The notes under the pieces were generated by a model, which was not told the origin of the DNA, did no database searches, and worked only from the letters and a program-made list of their open reading frames with translations. Below, in pieces: positions 45,855-59,943 of a stretch of DNA of 64,000 nt; the stretch's first letter is position 1; each line of letters starts with the position of its first letter. Source of the stretch: DATAGF01 sp963834875 (GTDB lineage: Bacteria; Actinomycetota; Thermoleophilia; Miltoncostaeales; Miltoncostaeaceae); assembly GCA_963834875.1 (NCBI GenBank), contig CAWIDG010000022.1, positions 6,149 to 70,148 of the forward strand. The letters are read 5' to 3'. The translations under genes and the position numbers were made by a program.

Positions 45855-46399
45855 TCAGTCGTGCTCCACGGGGTCCAGCTGGGCGCGGATCTCCCCGCCC
45901 GGGTACGTGGAGCTGTGGACGTTCACGTAGGTCACTCCGGCGCGGACGGCGTCGACCAGCTCGTCGAACTGACCGGGGTCGATGCCCTGGGCGACTGGGC
46001 CGACCACGTCCCGCGGACATGATCGTGCCCGTGATGGTCGCCGGCGCGGCCGGGCACAGCCTGCGTGCCGAGGGGCGGGGTGACCGTTGGGCTCGGGTTT
46101 CCGCAGAGCCAGACGGAGATGCCGCCGCTCTGCGCGCGGCCCCCGAAGTGGATGTGCGCCTGGGTGATGCTGCCCTCGAGCTCGGCGTAGCTCAGCCGGT
46201 ACCGGATCGAGTCGCCCTTGGCCTTGATCGACGCGGAGAACTCACCCGATCCCGTCGTCGAGAGGACCAGGGGGTCCTCCTCGTAGCCGGTCAGCGTCTC
46301 GCGGATCCCGTTGCCGCCGTCCGCGAACGCGACCGTTCCCGCCACGGCCGCCCCCGCCACGAGCGCGCTCGCGACCGCGACCTTCACGCGTCCCCTCAT
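45855..46399 (-). CDS. Secreted CHRD-domain protein, two frameshifts
   Basis: About 180 residues after repair. Signal peptide VKVAVASALVAGAAVAGTVAFA, then a CHRD (chordin-like) beta domain: TLTGYEEDPLVLSTTGSGEF, YRLSYAELEGSITQAHIHFG, and in the repaired part CPAAPATITGTIMSADVVG, VTYVNVHSSTYPGGEIRAQL. Extra bases near 46058 and 46012 cause the breaks. CHRD proteins are extracytoplasmic; their ligand is not known. Alone in its transcription unit. Confidence 0.85.
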
Positions 46400-46508
46400 C
46401 TCGGATCACCTCCATTGGAGAGGGACTGGCATGTCCGGCTCTATCCTCGGGCCGATCTGCTGTCAAACGGCGCCGGTGAGGGTGGACCGCTCTCCGCGCC
46501 GGCCGCCA

Positions 46509-46514
46509 TATCCT
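46509..46514 (+). promoter_or_regulatory. -10 box of the coiled-coil gene
   Basis: TATCCT eight bases before the ATG at 46523 and no ribosome site; leaderless start inferred. Confidence 0.35.
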
Positions 46515-46522
46515 GTGACGCG

Positions 46523-47402
46523 ATGGACGACCTCGAGGACCGGCTCGACGCCCTCTTCGCCGGACCGCCCGGCGAGTTCATCCCGGGGCGCGACGCCCTC
46601 GTCAAGGAGCTGCGCGCCGCCGGCGACCGCGGCGCGGCCGACCGCGTCGCCGCGCTGCGACGGCCGACCAAGCTGGCCGCGGAGCTGAACCGGCTCGCCC
46701 GCGAGGAGCCGGACGCGCTCGCGGCCGCGATCGCCGCCGAGGAGGCCCTCGCCGAGGCCCAGCGGGCCATGCTCGACGGCCGCTCCGGCGCCGACGAGCT
46801 GCGGGCCGCGACCGAGGCGGAGGCCGCGGCGGTCGCCGCCCTCTCGGGCGACGTCGCCGTCCGCGCCGCCGTCCGCGCGGCGGCCCGGCGCGACGACGAG
46901 CGCGAGGACCTGCGCCGCGGCCGCCTCTCGCGCGACCCCGAGCCCGACCTCGGGGCCGGCCTCCTGGGCGGCGGCCCGCCGCCGCCCGCGCCCGCCAGGC
47001 CGAAGCGGCCCGCCGCGCGGAAGGGCGCCGCCGGGCCGCCCGCCGTGGACGAGCTCGCCGCCCGCCGCGCAGCGGCGGGCGAGCGAGGCGCTCGCCGAGG
47101 CCCGCGAGCTCGCCGGCGCGGCGGAGGAGAACGCGCGGCGCGCGCGGGACCGGCTGGACGAGGCGCGGCGGGCGCGCGAGGCGGCCGAGCGCGCGCGGGA
47201 CGAGGCGGGGTCCGAGGTCGCCCGGCTCCGCGCCGAGCTCGAGGACGCCGAGCGGGCGAGCGCCGCCCGCGGCGACGAGACCGGCCGGGCGGCCGACGCG
47301 GAGGCCCGCGCGATGGCGGAGGCCGAGGAGGCGTCCCGTCTCGTCGAGGAGGCGGAGCGGGTCGTCGCGAAGCTCGAGGGCGGCCCGGCCGCGGAGACGT
47401 AG
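46523..47402 (+). CDS. Actinobacterial coiled-coil protein, one frameshift
   Basis: About 292 residues after removing one G near 47078. The N-terminus DLEDRLDALFAGPPGEFIPG, RDALVKELRAAGDRGAADRVAALRRPTKLAAELNRLAREEPDAL resembles a widespread actinobacterial family (RDALAKxLRAAGD... LRRPSVAAWAxNxL). After a Pro-rich linker (PPPPAPARPKRPAARKG) the C-terminal part is an uninterrupted coiled coil (ALAEARELAGAAEENARRAR, VARLRAELEDAERASAA). Function unknown. Confidence 0.65.
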
Positions 47403-47498
47403 CCGAGCCACGGGTGAACGTGCCGGCGCCGGCCGCGCGCGCTCGCCGGCTCACACGAACGACCGATCCGATGGTTCGGCCGGGGCGCGCCGGGGGAA

Positions 47499-48638
47499 AT
47501 GCCGGACAGCGCGACCGGATCGGGGCGCGGCGCCGGACACGGGGAGGCGAGCCATGACGACGGACATCAGACAGCGGCTGCCGCCCGGGCAGCCGGCGCG
47601 AGGGTAGGTCGCGCCGTCCCGGCGCTGCGCCACAGCTCCGATCGGGAGGCCGGGTACACCCGCCGCCGTCACGGCCGCGGCGAGCGCTACTTCGACGACC
47701 GCGGCCGGCCCGTCCGCGATCCCAAGGTGATCGCCCGGATCCGCGCGCTCGCGATCCCGCCCGCGTGGCGCGAGGTCTGGATCTGCCGGTCCTCCCGGGG
47801 TCATCTCCAGGCCACCGGGCTCGACGACGCGGGCCGGAAGCAGTACCGCTACCACCCGGCCTGGCACGAGGAGCAGGGCCGCGAGAAGTACGAGCGGATC
47901 CTGCGCTTCGCCGAGCGGCTGCCGGCGCTGCGCGCCACGACGAACCGGCACCTGCGGCGCCGCACGCTCGACCGCGAGGTGGCCCTGGCCACCGCCGTGC
48001 AGCTCCTCGACCGCACCCTCATCCGCGTGGGCGGCGAGGAATATGCGGTCGCGCACGGCACCTTCGGCCTGGCGACCTTCCGCTCCCGGCACCTCAGCAT
48101 CGACGACGACCTCATCGTGCTCGACTTCGAGGGCAAGGGCGGGGCCGGCCAGCACGCCGAGCTCAAGAGCGCGCGCCTCGCGCGGGTGCTGCAGGAGATG
48201 GACGACCTGCCCGGGTACGAGGTCCTCAAGTACGTCGACGAGGACGGCGACGTGGTGGACGTGCGCTCGGAGGACGTCAACGCCTACATCCAGGAGCACA
48301 TGGGCGAGGAGTTCACGGCCAAGGACTTCCGCACCTGGGCCGGGACCGTGGCCGCGGCCGTGGCGCTCGACGAGGTGGGGCCCATCGAGGGCGCGCGCAA
48401 GCGCCAGCGCGCCGTCGCGGCCGTCTGCCGTCAGGCGGCCGAGCTGCTCGGCAACACCCCCGCCGTCTGCCGGGCGAACTACATCGACCCGCGCGTGATC
48501 GACCACTTCCTCGACGGTCGGACGATCTCCTCGCTCCGCGAGCAGGTCGAGCGGCGCCTGGAGCGCGGCCACAGCTCCGACGAGCTCGCGGTGCTCGCGC
48601 TCCTGCGCCGCGGCCTCGAGGAGCGCGCGGCCGCGTGA
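47499..48638 (+). CDS. DNA topoisomerase IB
   Basis: 379 residues as the ORF stands. Relaxes supercoils through a 3'-phosphotyrosine. Conserved: GYTRRRHGRGERYFDDRG, ALAIPPAWREVWIC, GHLQATGLDDAGRKQYRYHP, LIRVGGEEYAVAHGTFGLATFRSRHL (catalytic Arg region), AELKSARLARVL, KDFRTWAGT, and the nucleophile Tyr in CRANYIDPRVID. The first 40 residues look like a shadow frame. ATG 47554 with GGGGAGG upstream (MTTDIRQRLPPG) is probably the true start, with one missing base near 47600. Confidence 0.88.
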   Translation: MPDSATGSGRGAGHGEASHDDGHQTAAAARAAGARVGRAVPALRHSSDREAGYTRRRHGRGERYFDDRGRPVRDPKVIARIRALAIPPAWREVWICRSSRGHLQATGLDDAGRKQYRYHPAWHEEQGREKYERILRFAERLPALRATTNRHLRRRTLDREVALATAVQLLDRTLIRVGGEEYAVAHGTFGLATFRSRHLSIDDDLIVLDFEGKGGAGQHAELKSARLARVLQEMDDLPGYEVLKYVDEDGDVVDVRSEDVNAYIQEHMGEEFTAKDFRTWAGTVAAAVALDEVGPIEGARKRQRAVAAVCRQAAELLGNTPAVCRANYIDPRVIDHFLDGRTISSLREQVERRLERGHSSDELAVLALLRRGLEERAAA

Positions 48639-48717
48639 CCTGGCGTGTCCGGTCCCGGCGTTTGGGGGGCCGGGGGATCGGGCACGGACTGCTGCACCCG
48701 GACTCTTGGAGGAGATC

Positions 48718-48786
48718 GTGTACATCGGAATCGGCGCGCTCGTTCTCGTCATCATCATCGTGATCCTGCTGATCATCCTGCTGTAG
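48718..48786 (+). CDS. 22-residue hydrophobic microprotein
   Basis: GTG with GGAGGAG directly upstream. The product starts MYIGIGALVLVIIIVILL and continues as a pure Ile/Leu/Val helix to the stop at 48784-48786: exactly one membrane span with no charged residue. The strong ribosome site and the run of ATC/GTC/CTG codons make chance unlikely. Such single-span peptides occur in actinobacteria and often bind larger membrane proteins or respond to stress, but this one has no recognised family. Confidence 0.6.
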   Translation: MYIGIGALVLVIIIVILLIILL

Positions 48787-49037
48787 CCGGCGGTCCCGAG
48801 CTCGACCGGCCCGGTTTGGCGGACCCACCGGGCGGGTAGAGCCCCAGCGCCGAGCCGGCCGGCGTCACCCCCGCGCCCCGGGCCTCGCGCGAACGCACCA
48901 CGGGGAGGAGGTGCGTGGCGGTACGGAGGGAGGCGGCCGGGCAGGGCCGCCTCCCCACCCGCCCTGTTCAGCCCGGCGGAGGCGGCGGCGTGCCGCCGCG
49001 AATCGCCCGGGCACCACGACGACGAGAGGAGGGCGCC

Positions 49038-49374
49038 GTGCCGCGCGGCAGCAACGCCAAGAGGGAGCGCCAGTACGAGCACATCCGCGATCAGGCCAAG
49101 GCGAGCGGCGAGTCCGACAAGCGCGCGAAGGAGATCGCCGCGCGGACCGTCAACAAGGAGCGGGCCCGCGCCGGGGAGGCGAGAGAGCTCATCGAGGACG
49201 TCGACGCAGGACATCTCGTCGGGCCGCCGCGGCGGGCTGCGCTCCGGGCGGCCGGGGCCGCGCGGGCGGACGCGCGACCAGCTCTACGCCGAGGCGAAGC
49301 GCCTCAACGTCGCGGGCCGGTCGCGCATGAACAAGGAGCAGCTGCGAAAGGCCGTGGACGCGAAGAAGTCGTGA
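49038..49374 (+). CDS. Small basic protein with a Rho-N/SAP-like end, one frameshift
   Basis: About 111 residues after removing one base near 49186. GTG with GGAGG upstream. N-part PRGSNAKRERQYEHIRDQAK, AKEIAARTVNKERARAGEA; after repair SSRTSTQDISSGRRGGLRSG and a C-terminal SAP/Rho-N-like helix pair RDQLYAEAKRLNVAGRSRMNKEQLRKAVD. Proteins with this layout are usually annotated as plasmid stabilization proteins, although they are chromosomal and common in actinobacteria. DNA or RNA binding is likely. Confidence 0.7.
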
Positions 49375-49387
49375 GGCCGCGAGCCGG

Positions 49388-52300
49388 TCAGGCGCCGTCA
49401 ACCGTGATTCCCGCGGCCATGTCGAGGCGGCAGAGGGCGATGAGCCGCCGGGCCGGGCTGCCGCTCGGCGCCCTGAGCTCCAGCCGGCCCCCCGCCGCCG
49501 ACAGCCGCTTCGCCACGTCCACCAGCAGGCGCGCGCCGCTGCTGTCGATGTAGCCCACGCCGTCCAGGTCGAGCGCGATGTCGCCCCCCCGCTCGGCCGC
49601 GCGCTCGATCTGCTCGCGCAGCGAGCTCGTGTGGGAGGCGTCGATCTCACCCCGGAGGAGCCCCACGAGGGTGCCGTCGGGGGCGGCGGCGAACGCCAGG
49701 GAGGCCGGCACCGGAGGCCCGGGCGGCGCCGGCCGGGCAGGCGCCGGCGGGACCACGCCGGCCCGGAGGCTCATCCGCACCTCGGTGCCCCCCGCGTCGT
49801 GCTCGACCTCGACCCGGTCCATCAGGTTGCGCATCAGGAAGAGGCCGCGGCCGCGCAGCCCGGGGGCATCCTCGCTCGGCGGCCGCCAGCGCCCCTCGTC
49901 GCGCACGCGCACGTTCAGCGTGCGGTCCTCCGCGAGGGAGAGCTCGACCTCCGCCGGCCCGGGCGGGCGGCCGGCGTAGGCGTGCTCGACGGCGTTGGCG
50001 ACGGCCTCGCCGCACGCCAGCACGACGTCCTCGCGCACCGCGGGATCCACCTCCGCGTCGGCCAGCCAGGCGCGGACGGCCTGCCTCACCTCTCCGAGGG
50101 CACGGGGCTCGGCGATCACGGTGAGCGCGAGCGGGCGGACCGCCGCCTCCCGCCTCGCGACCAGCACCGCGACGTCGTCGGCGATCGAGCGCCGGTCCAC
50201 CAGCCCGTCGATGAGCCGCTCGCAGAGATCGGCCGGGCGGGCGGCCGCGGCCGCCGCCGCCGCGGCCGCCAGCCGCTCCAGGCCGGTGTCGAGCGGCTCG
50301 CGCCGCCGCTCGACGAGCCCGTCGGTGTAGAGCACGAGCGAGGAGCCCTCATCGAACCGCTCGACCGCCTCCCGATAGCCGTGAGGGCGGATCCCGAGGG
50401 CCGGGCCGCGCCCGTCCGAGAGGAAGGTGGCCGCCCCGCCGGCGCCCACGAGGAGCGGCGGCAGGTGCCCGGCGCAGGCGTAGGTCACGCGCCCGCGCGC
50501 CAGGTCAACCTCGGCCGCGGCCGCCGTCGAGACCTCAGCTCCGGGCACGCCCGCGGCGAAGTCGCTCAGCTTCTCGAGCGCGGCCGCCGGCGACAGCCCC
50601 GCGAGCGCGTAGGCCCGCATCGCGCTGCGCAGCTGTCCCATGACGGCCGCCGCCTCGGTGCCCCGCCCGACGACGTCGCCGACGGCGAGGAAGACCCGTT
50701 CGCCCGACAGGGCGACCGCCTCGTACCAGTCGCCGCTCGCCTCCGTGTGGACGGCCGCCGACAGGTAGCGCGCCGCGAGCCCGAGGTCGCGCAGGACCGG
50801 CAGGCCGGGAGGCAGGAGGCTCTCCTGGAGGGTGAGGGCCACCCCCACCTGGGCCTCGTAGAGCCGCGCGTTGTCGAGCGCGAGCCCGGCGCGGCGGCCG
50901 ATGTCCTCGAGCAGCCGGAGGTCCTGCGCGTCGTAGGCCCGGTCGGCGGCGCAGGACACCAGGCCGATCGCGCCGATGCTGCGCCCGCGCGCGACGATCG
51001 GCACGACGAGGATCGACCGGGGCGGGGAGCGCCGCAGCCGGTCCGCGGTCTCCGGGTCCACGGCGGCGGCCGCCACGTATCGCTCGAGGTCGGACGGCCA
51101 GACATGCCGCACGTGCAGGGGCTCCCCGGAGTCCATGACCCGCCGCATGCCGGGCCCGCGAGCGGCGTCGATCACGAAGCGCTCGCGAATCTCGCGGACG
51201 AGGGCCTCGTGCTCCGCCGTGCGCCCGGACACCGCCGCGACCTCGACCGATCCGTCGTCCTCGGCGAGCTCGATGCAGCAAGCGTCGCCGAGGCCGGGCA
51301 CCAGGAGCGCCGCCAGCCGCCGCAGTCGCTCCGAGACACCGAGATCCGCATCGAGGGCGAAGCCCGCCTCGGCGAGCAGGTCGGAGCCGACCCGGCGGCG
51401 CTGCTCCGCCTCGTGCAGGGACGCCCGCACCGCCGACTGGGCGGCGAGCCCGGCGAGGGCCTCGAGCGCCTCGCGGTCGTCCGCGCCGAAGGCGCGCGAG
51501 CGGTCGAAGCGCAGCGAGAGCGTCCCGATCGCCCGGTCTTCCGCCTGCAGCGGGAGAGCCGCCAGCGCCCCGCGCGCGGGCCATGCGCCGGGGCGGTCGA
51601 CCCCGGGATAGCGGGCCTGCACGTCGGCCGACGAGCTCAGGTACAGGGCCCGCGCCTCCCGCGCCGCGTCCGCGGTCGGCGAGGGCTCATCGAGCGGGCT
51701 GCTGCCGAGCGGTCGGGCGAGGCCGTCGGGGAAGCCGCCGACGGCCACGGTCTCCAGCGCGCGGGTGTCGGGGTCGAGCAGGCGGACCGACGCGGACGTG
51801 GCATCGAACGCGCGAAGGGCCTCGCGCACGACCGCCTCGCCCACGTCGCGCGGCGTGACCGCCGCCGCCAGCGCGGCGGTCGCCGCCTGCAGGGACTCGG
51901 TCCGGCGACGGCTCTCGCGCTCGGTCTGGAAGAGGCGCGAGCGCTGCAGGGCCTGGCCGCACTGCGTCGCGAACGCGGCGAGGAAGCCCTGCTCCTCGTC
52001 GTCGAGCCCCTCGGCGCGCTCGAGGGCGAGCCCGAGGACGCCCGACTGGGACGCGCCGTGCGTCCCGAGCGGGATGGCCAGCCGCGTCGCGCCGGGACCG
52101 GCCCAGGCGACCGGGCCCTCCTCGGCGAAGGCCTTGCGGGCCTGCTCCAGGTCGTCGGGAGCGGGAGCCCAGCCGGGGCTCGCGGCGCGCACCCGGCCCT
52201 CGTCCTCCGGCAGGACGAGCCAGGCCGCGGTCGCGCCGGTCGCGCGGCGCCCGTGCTCGACCACCAGCTCGGCGACCTCGTCGGGGGTCGCCGCCGCGGT

Positions 52301-53182
52301 GAGGGCGACGGTCGCGGCGTGAAGCCGCCGGAGCCGGTCCTCGGCGACGTGCCTGTCGGTGATGTCGATCGCGATCCCGGTGAAGCGCTCGGCGGAGCCC
52401 TTGTCGTCGCGGGAGAGCTTGCCGCGGGTGGCCAGCCACCGGACGCCGCGCCTGGGATGGACGACCCTGAAGTCCTCGTCCCAGACCTCGCCGCGCTCGA
52501 GGACGCCCCGCAGGCGCCGGCCGATCCGCTCCTGGTCGCGCGGGTCGACGGTGGCCAGGAGGGAGCCGCCGGCCGTCGCGGCCGGCGCGTCCAGCCCGAC
52601 GAGGTCGGCGTACTCGGGAGACAGGAAGAGGCGGTCGGCCTTCAGGTCCCAGTCCCAGACCCCGCTGCGTCCGGCCCGCTGGGCGAGGGCGAGGCTGTCG
52701 TGGACGCCCTGGAGCTCCGCCTGGCGCTGGAGGCGGCGGCTGGTCTCGAAGAGCTCGATGAAGACCGAGACCTTCGACCGCAGGATCACCGGGTCCACCG
52801 GCTTGAGCAGGTAGTCGACGGCCCCCGCCTGGTAGCCGTCGAAGATGTGCTGGGTGGCCGTCGAGACGGCGGTGACGAAGATGATGGGCGTGCGCCGCGT
52901 CTGGGGGCGCTCGCGGATGTACCGGGCGAGCTCGAAACCGTCCATCTCGGGCATCTGCACGTCCAGCAGGATCAGCGCGAAGCGCTCGGAGAGGAGGACG
53001 CGCAGGGCCTCGTCCCCCGACTGGGCGAGCACGATCCGGCGGCCGAGGGGCTCGAGCAGGGCCTCGAGGGCGACCAGGTTGCTGCGGCGGTCGTTGACGA
53101 TGAGGATGCCGGCCGCCGCCTCCCCCGGCCCCTCCGCCCGGGGCCCGGGGGCGGCCCGCTCCTCCGGGCCCTCCGCCCTCAC
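49388..53182 (-). CDS. REC-PAS-GAF-SpoIIE-HATPase-STAS partner-switching protein
   Basis: 1264 residues, intact. Domains in order: receiver (about 25-150, phospho-Asp in LILLDVQMPEMDG, KPVDP); PAS/PAC (about 165-285, VWDWDLKADRLFLSPEYADL, FTGIAIDITDR); three GAF domains (about 290-800); SpoIIE-type PP2C phosphatase (about 820-1020, SGDWYEAVALSGERVFLAVGDVVGRG, YACAGHLPPLLV, LVLYTDG, DDVAVLV); RsbW-like ATPase (about 1030-1160, ACGEAVANAVEHAY, LRGRGLFLMRNLMD); STAS (about 1165-1264, LDGVGYIDSSGARLLVDVAKRL with the phosphorylatable Ser). Phosphatase, anti-sigma-type kinase and antagonist are thus in one chain. It starts 4 bases after the hybrid kinase gene. Confidence 0.93.
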   Translation of the reverse strand: MRAEGPEERAAPGPRAEGPGEAAAGILIVNDRRSNLVALEALLEPLGRRIVLAQSGDEALRVLLSERFALILLDVQMPEMDGFELARYIRERPQTRRTPIIFVTAVSTATQHIFDGYQAGAVDYLLKPVDPVILRSKVSVFIELFETSRRLQRQAELQGVHDSLALAQRAGRSGVWDWDLKADRLFLSPEYADLVGLDAPAATAGGSLLATVDPRDQERIGRRLRGVLERGEVWDEDFRVVHPRRGVRWLATRGKLSRDDKGSAERFTGIAIDITDRHVAEDRLRRLHAATVALTAAATPDEVAELVVEHGRRATGATAAWLVLPEDEGRVRAASPGWAPAPDDLEQARKAFAEEGPVAWAGPGATRLAIPLGTHGASQSGVLGLALERAEGLDDEEQGFLAAFATQCGQALQRSRLFQTERESRRRTESLQAATAALAAAVTPRDVGEAVVREALRAFDATSASVRLLDPDTRALETVAVGGFPDGLARPLGSSPLDEPSPTADAAREARALYLSSSADVQARYPGVDRPGAWPARGALAALPLQAEDRAIGTLSLRFDRSRAFGADDREALEALAGLAAQSAVRASLHEAEQRRRVGSDLLAEAGFALDADLGVSERLRRLAALLVPGLGDACCIELAEDDGSVEVAAVSGRTAEHEALVREIRERFVIDAARGPGMRRVMDSGEPLHVRHVWPSDLERYVAAAAVDPETADRLRRSPPRSILVVPIVARGRSIGAIGLVSCAADRAYDAQDLRLLEDIGRRAGLALDNARLYEAQVGVALTLQESLLPPGLPVLRDLGLAARYLSAAVHTEASGDWYEAVALSGERVFLAVGDVVGRGTEAAAVMGQLRSAMRAYALAGLSPAAALEKLSDFAAGVPGAEVSTAAAAEVDLARGRVTYACAGHLPPLLVGAGGAATFLSDGRGPALGIRPHGYREAVERFDEGSSLVLYTDGLVERRREPLDTGLERLAAAAAAAAAARPADLCERLIDGLVDRRSIADDVAVLVARREAAVRPLALTVIAEPRALGEVRQAVRAWLADAEVDPAVREDVVLACGEAVANAVEHAYAGRPPGPAEVELSLAEDRTLNVRVRDEGRWRPPSEDAPGLRGRGLFLMRNLMDRVEVEHDAGGTEVRMSLRAGVVPPAPARPAPPGPPVPASLAFAAAPDGTLVGLLRGEIDASHTSSLREQIERAAERGGDIALDLDGVGYIDSSGARLLVDVAKRLSAAGGRLELRAPSGSPARRLIALCRLDMAAGITVDGA

Positions 53183-53186
53183 GGCG

Positions 53187-58704
<5,518 letters not shown>

Positions 58705-58748
58705 CCCCCACCCCTTTCACACGCAACACGGCACCCGGGTGAAACGAG

Positions 58749-58777
58749 GTTCTATCCCCTGCAGCGGCCGAGTCCAA
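58749..58777 (-). promoter_or_regulatory. Promoter of the hybrid kinase operon
   Basis: On the minus strand TTGGAC (58777-58772), a 17-base spacer and TAGAAC (58754-58749), about 45 bases before the kinase ATG. GAAAGGGGTGGGGG precedes the start codon. Confidence 0.7.
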
Positions 58778-58800
58778 ACATCCGGCCCGCGATGGTCGGG

Positions 58801-59943
58801 TCAGCGCGTGACGTCGTCGTGCCGGGACGCCGCCCGGGGAGCCGGGTCACGCCCGGAACGGCGGGCCATGATCCTCTCCGCGATGAACTCGGCGTCGGCG
58901 GCCACCCACCCGATGAGCGCCGAGCCCCGGGTGTGCTGCCAGGACAGCCCGAGGAAGTAGAGCCCCGGGGCGTCGGCGACCCCGCGCCGGTGGGGGATCC
59001 GCCCCTCCGCGTCCCTCGGCACGTGGATCCAGCCGTCGTCGGCTCGGTAGCCGGTCGCCCAGATCACCGCCGCGACCTCGAGGGCGCGCCCGTCGGCGAA
59101 GCCGACGGTGCGGCCGTCGGCGGAGACCGCGCGCGGCCAGATGCGCACCCCGTGGCGCCGGCGGAGCTTGCGCGGCGACGAGCCGACGAGCACCGGCTCG
59201 CGGCTCCTCATCCGCCGCCCGATGCGGGTCTCGACCGACTTCTCCATCAGTCGCAGCCGCGTCAGCCACCAGAAGAGGTCGCGCCCCAGGAAGCGCTGCG
59301 GCAGGGGCGCCTGGCGCGAGCCGATGGAGAGGTGGACCTCGCGCACGCTCGCGAGCTCCTCTGCGATCTGGAACCCCGTGTTGCCGCCGCCCACGACCAG
59401 GATGCGGCCGCTGGGCAGCGTGCCCGGGTTGCGGTAGGCGACGCTGTGCATCTGGACGACGTCGGGCGCGAGCCCGCCGGCAATCGGCGGGACGAACGGC
59501 ACGGCGAACGGGCCGGTCGCCACGACGACCTGCTCGGCCTCGTACTCCTTCCCGCCCGCGACGACCGCGTACCCCCCGTCGCGAGGCGTCAGCGAGGTCA
59601 CCGGCGCGCGGAGCGCGATCGGCAGGTCGAAGTGCGCCGCATAGCGCTCGAGGTAGCCGATGACGTCGTCCCGGGTTGGATAGGCGTCCGGATCGCCCGG
59701 GAACGGGAGCCCGGGGAGGGCGCTGAAGCGGGCCGGGGTGAAGAGCACGAGCGAGTCCCAGCGGTCCCGCCACGCAGGCCCCACCGCGCCGGCGGCATCG
59801 AGGATCACGAACCGGAGCCCCTGACGGGCGAGGAAGTAGCCCATCGCGAGCCCGGCCTGCCCCGCCCCGATGACGATGGCGTCGAGCCGCGGAGGGCGCT
59901 CAGTCGCGGCCGTGGCCTGGCGCGGTTCGGCGTCCGTCGTCAT
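58801..59943 (-). CDS. Flavin-containing monooxygenase-like oxidoreductase
   Basis: 380 residues. FAD fold GAGQAGLAMGYFLARQG (about 26-42); NADPH fold VVGGGNTGFQIAEELA; the C-terminal ATG motif VIWATGYRAD. The layout matches CzcO/YUCCA-like flavoproteins that oxidise soft nucleophiles or assist metal and organic-acid resistance. The start overlaps the multicopper oxidase stop (ATGA), so the two act from one transcript. Substrate unknown. Confidence 0.9.
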   Translation of the reverse strand: MTTDAEPRQATAATERPPRLDAIVIGAGQAGLAMGYFLARQGLRFVILDAAGAVGPAWRDRWDSLVLFTPARFSALPGLPFPGDPDAYPTRDDVIGYLERYAAHFDLPIALRAPVTSLTPRDGGYAVVAGGKEYEAEQVVVATGPFAVPFVPPIAGGLAPDVVQMHSVAYRNPGTLPSGRILVVGGGNTGFQIAEELASVREVHLSIGSRQAPLPQRFLGRDLFWWLTRLRLMEKSVETRIGRRMRSREPVLVGSSPRKLRRRHGVRIWPRAVSADGRTVGFADGRALEVAAVIWATGYRADDGWIHVPRDAEGRIPHRRGVADAPGLYFLGLSWQHTRGSALIGWVAADAEFIAERIMARRSGRDPAPRAASRHDDVTR

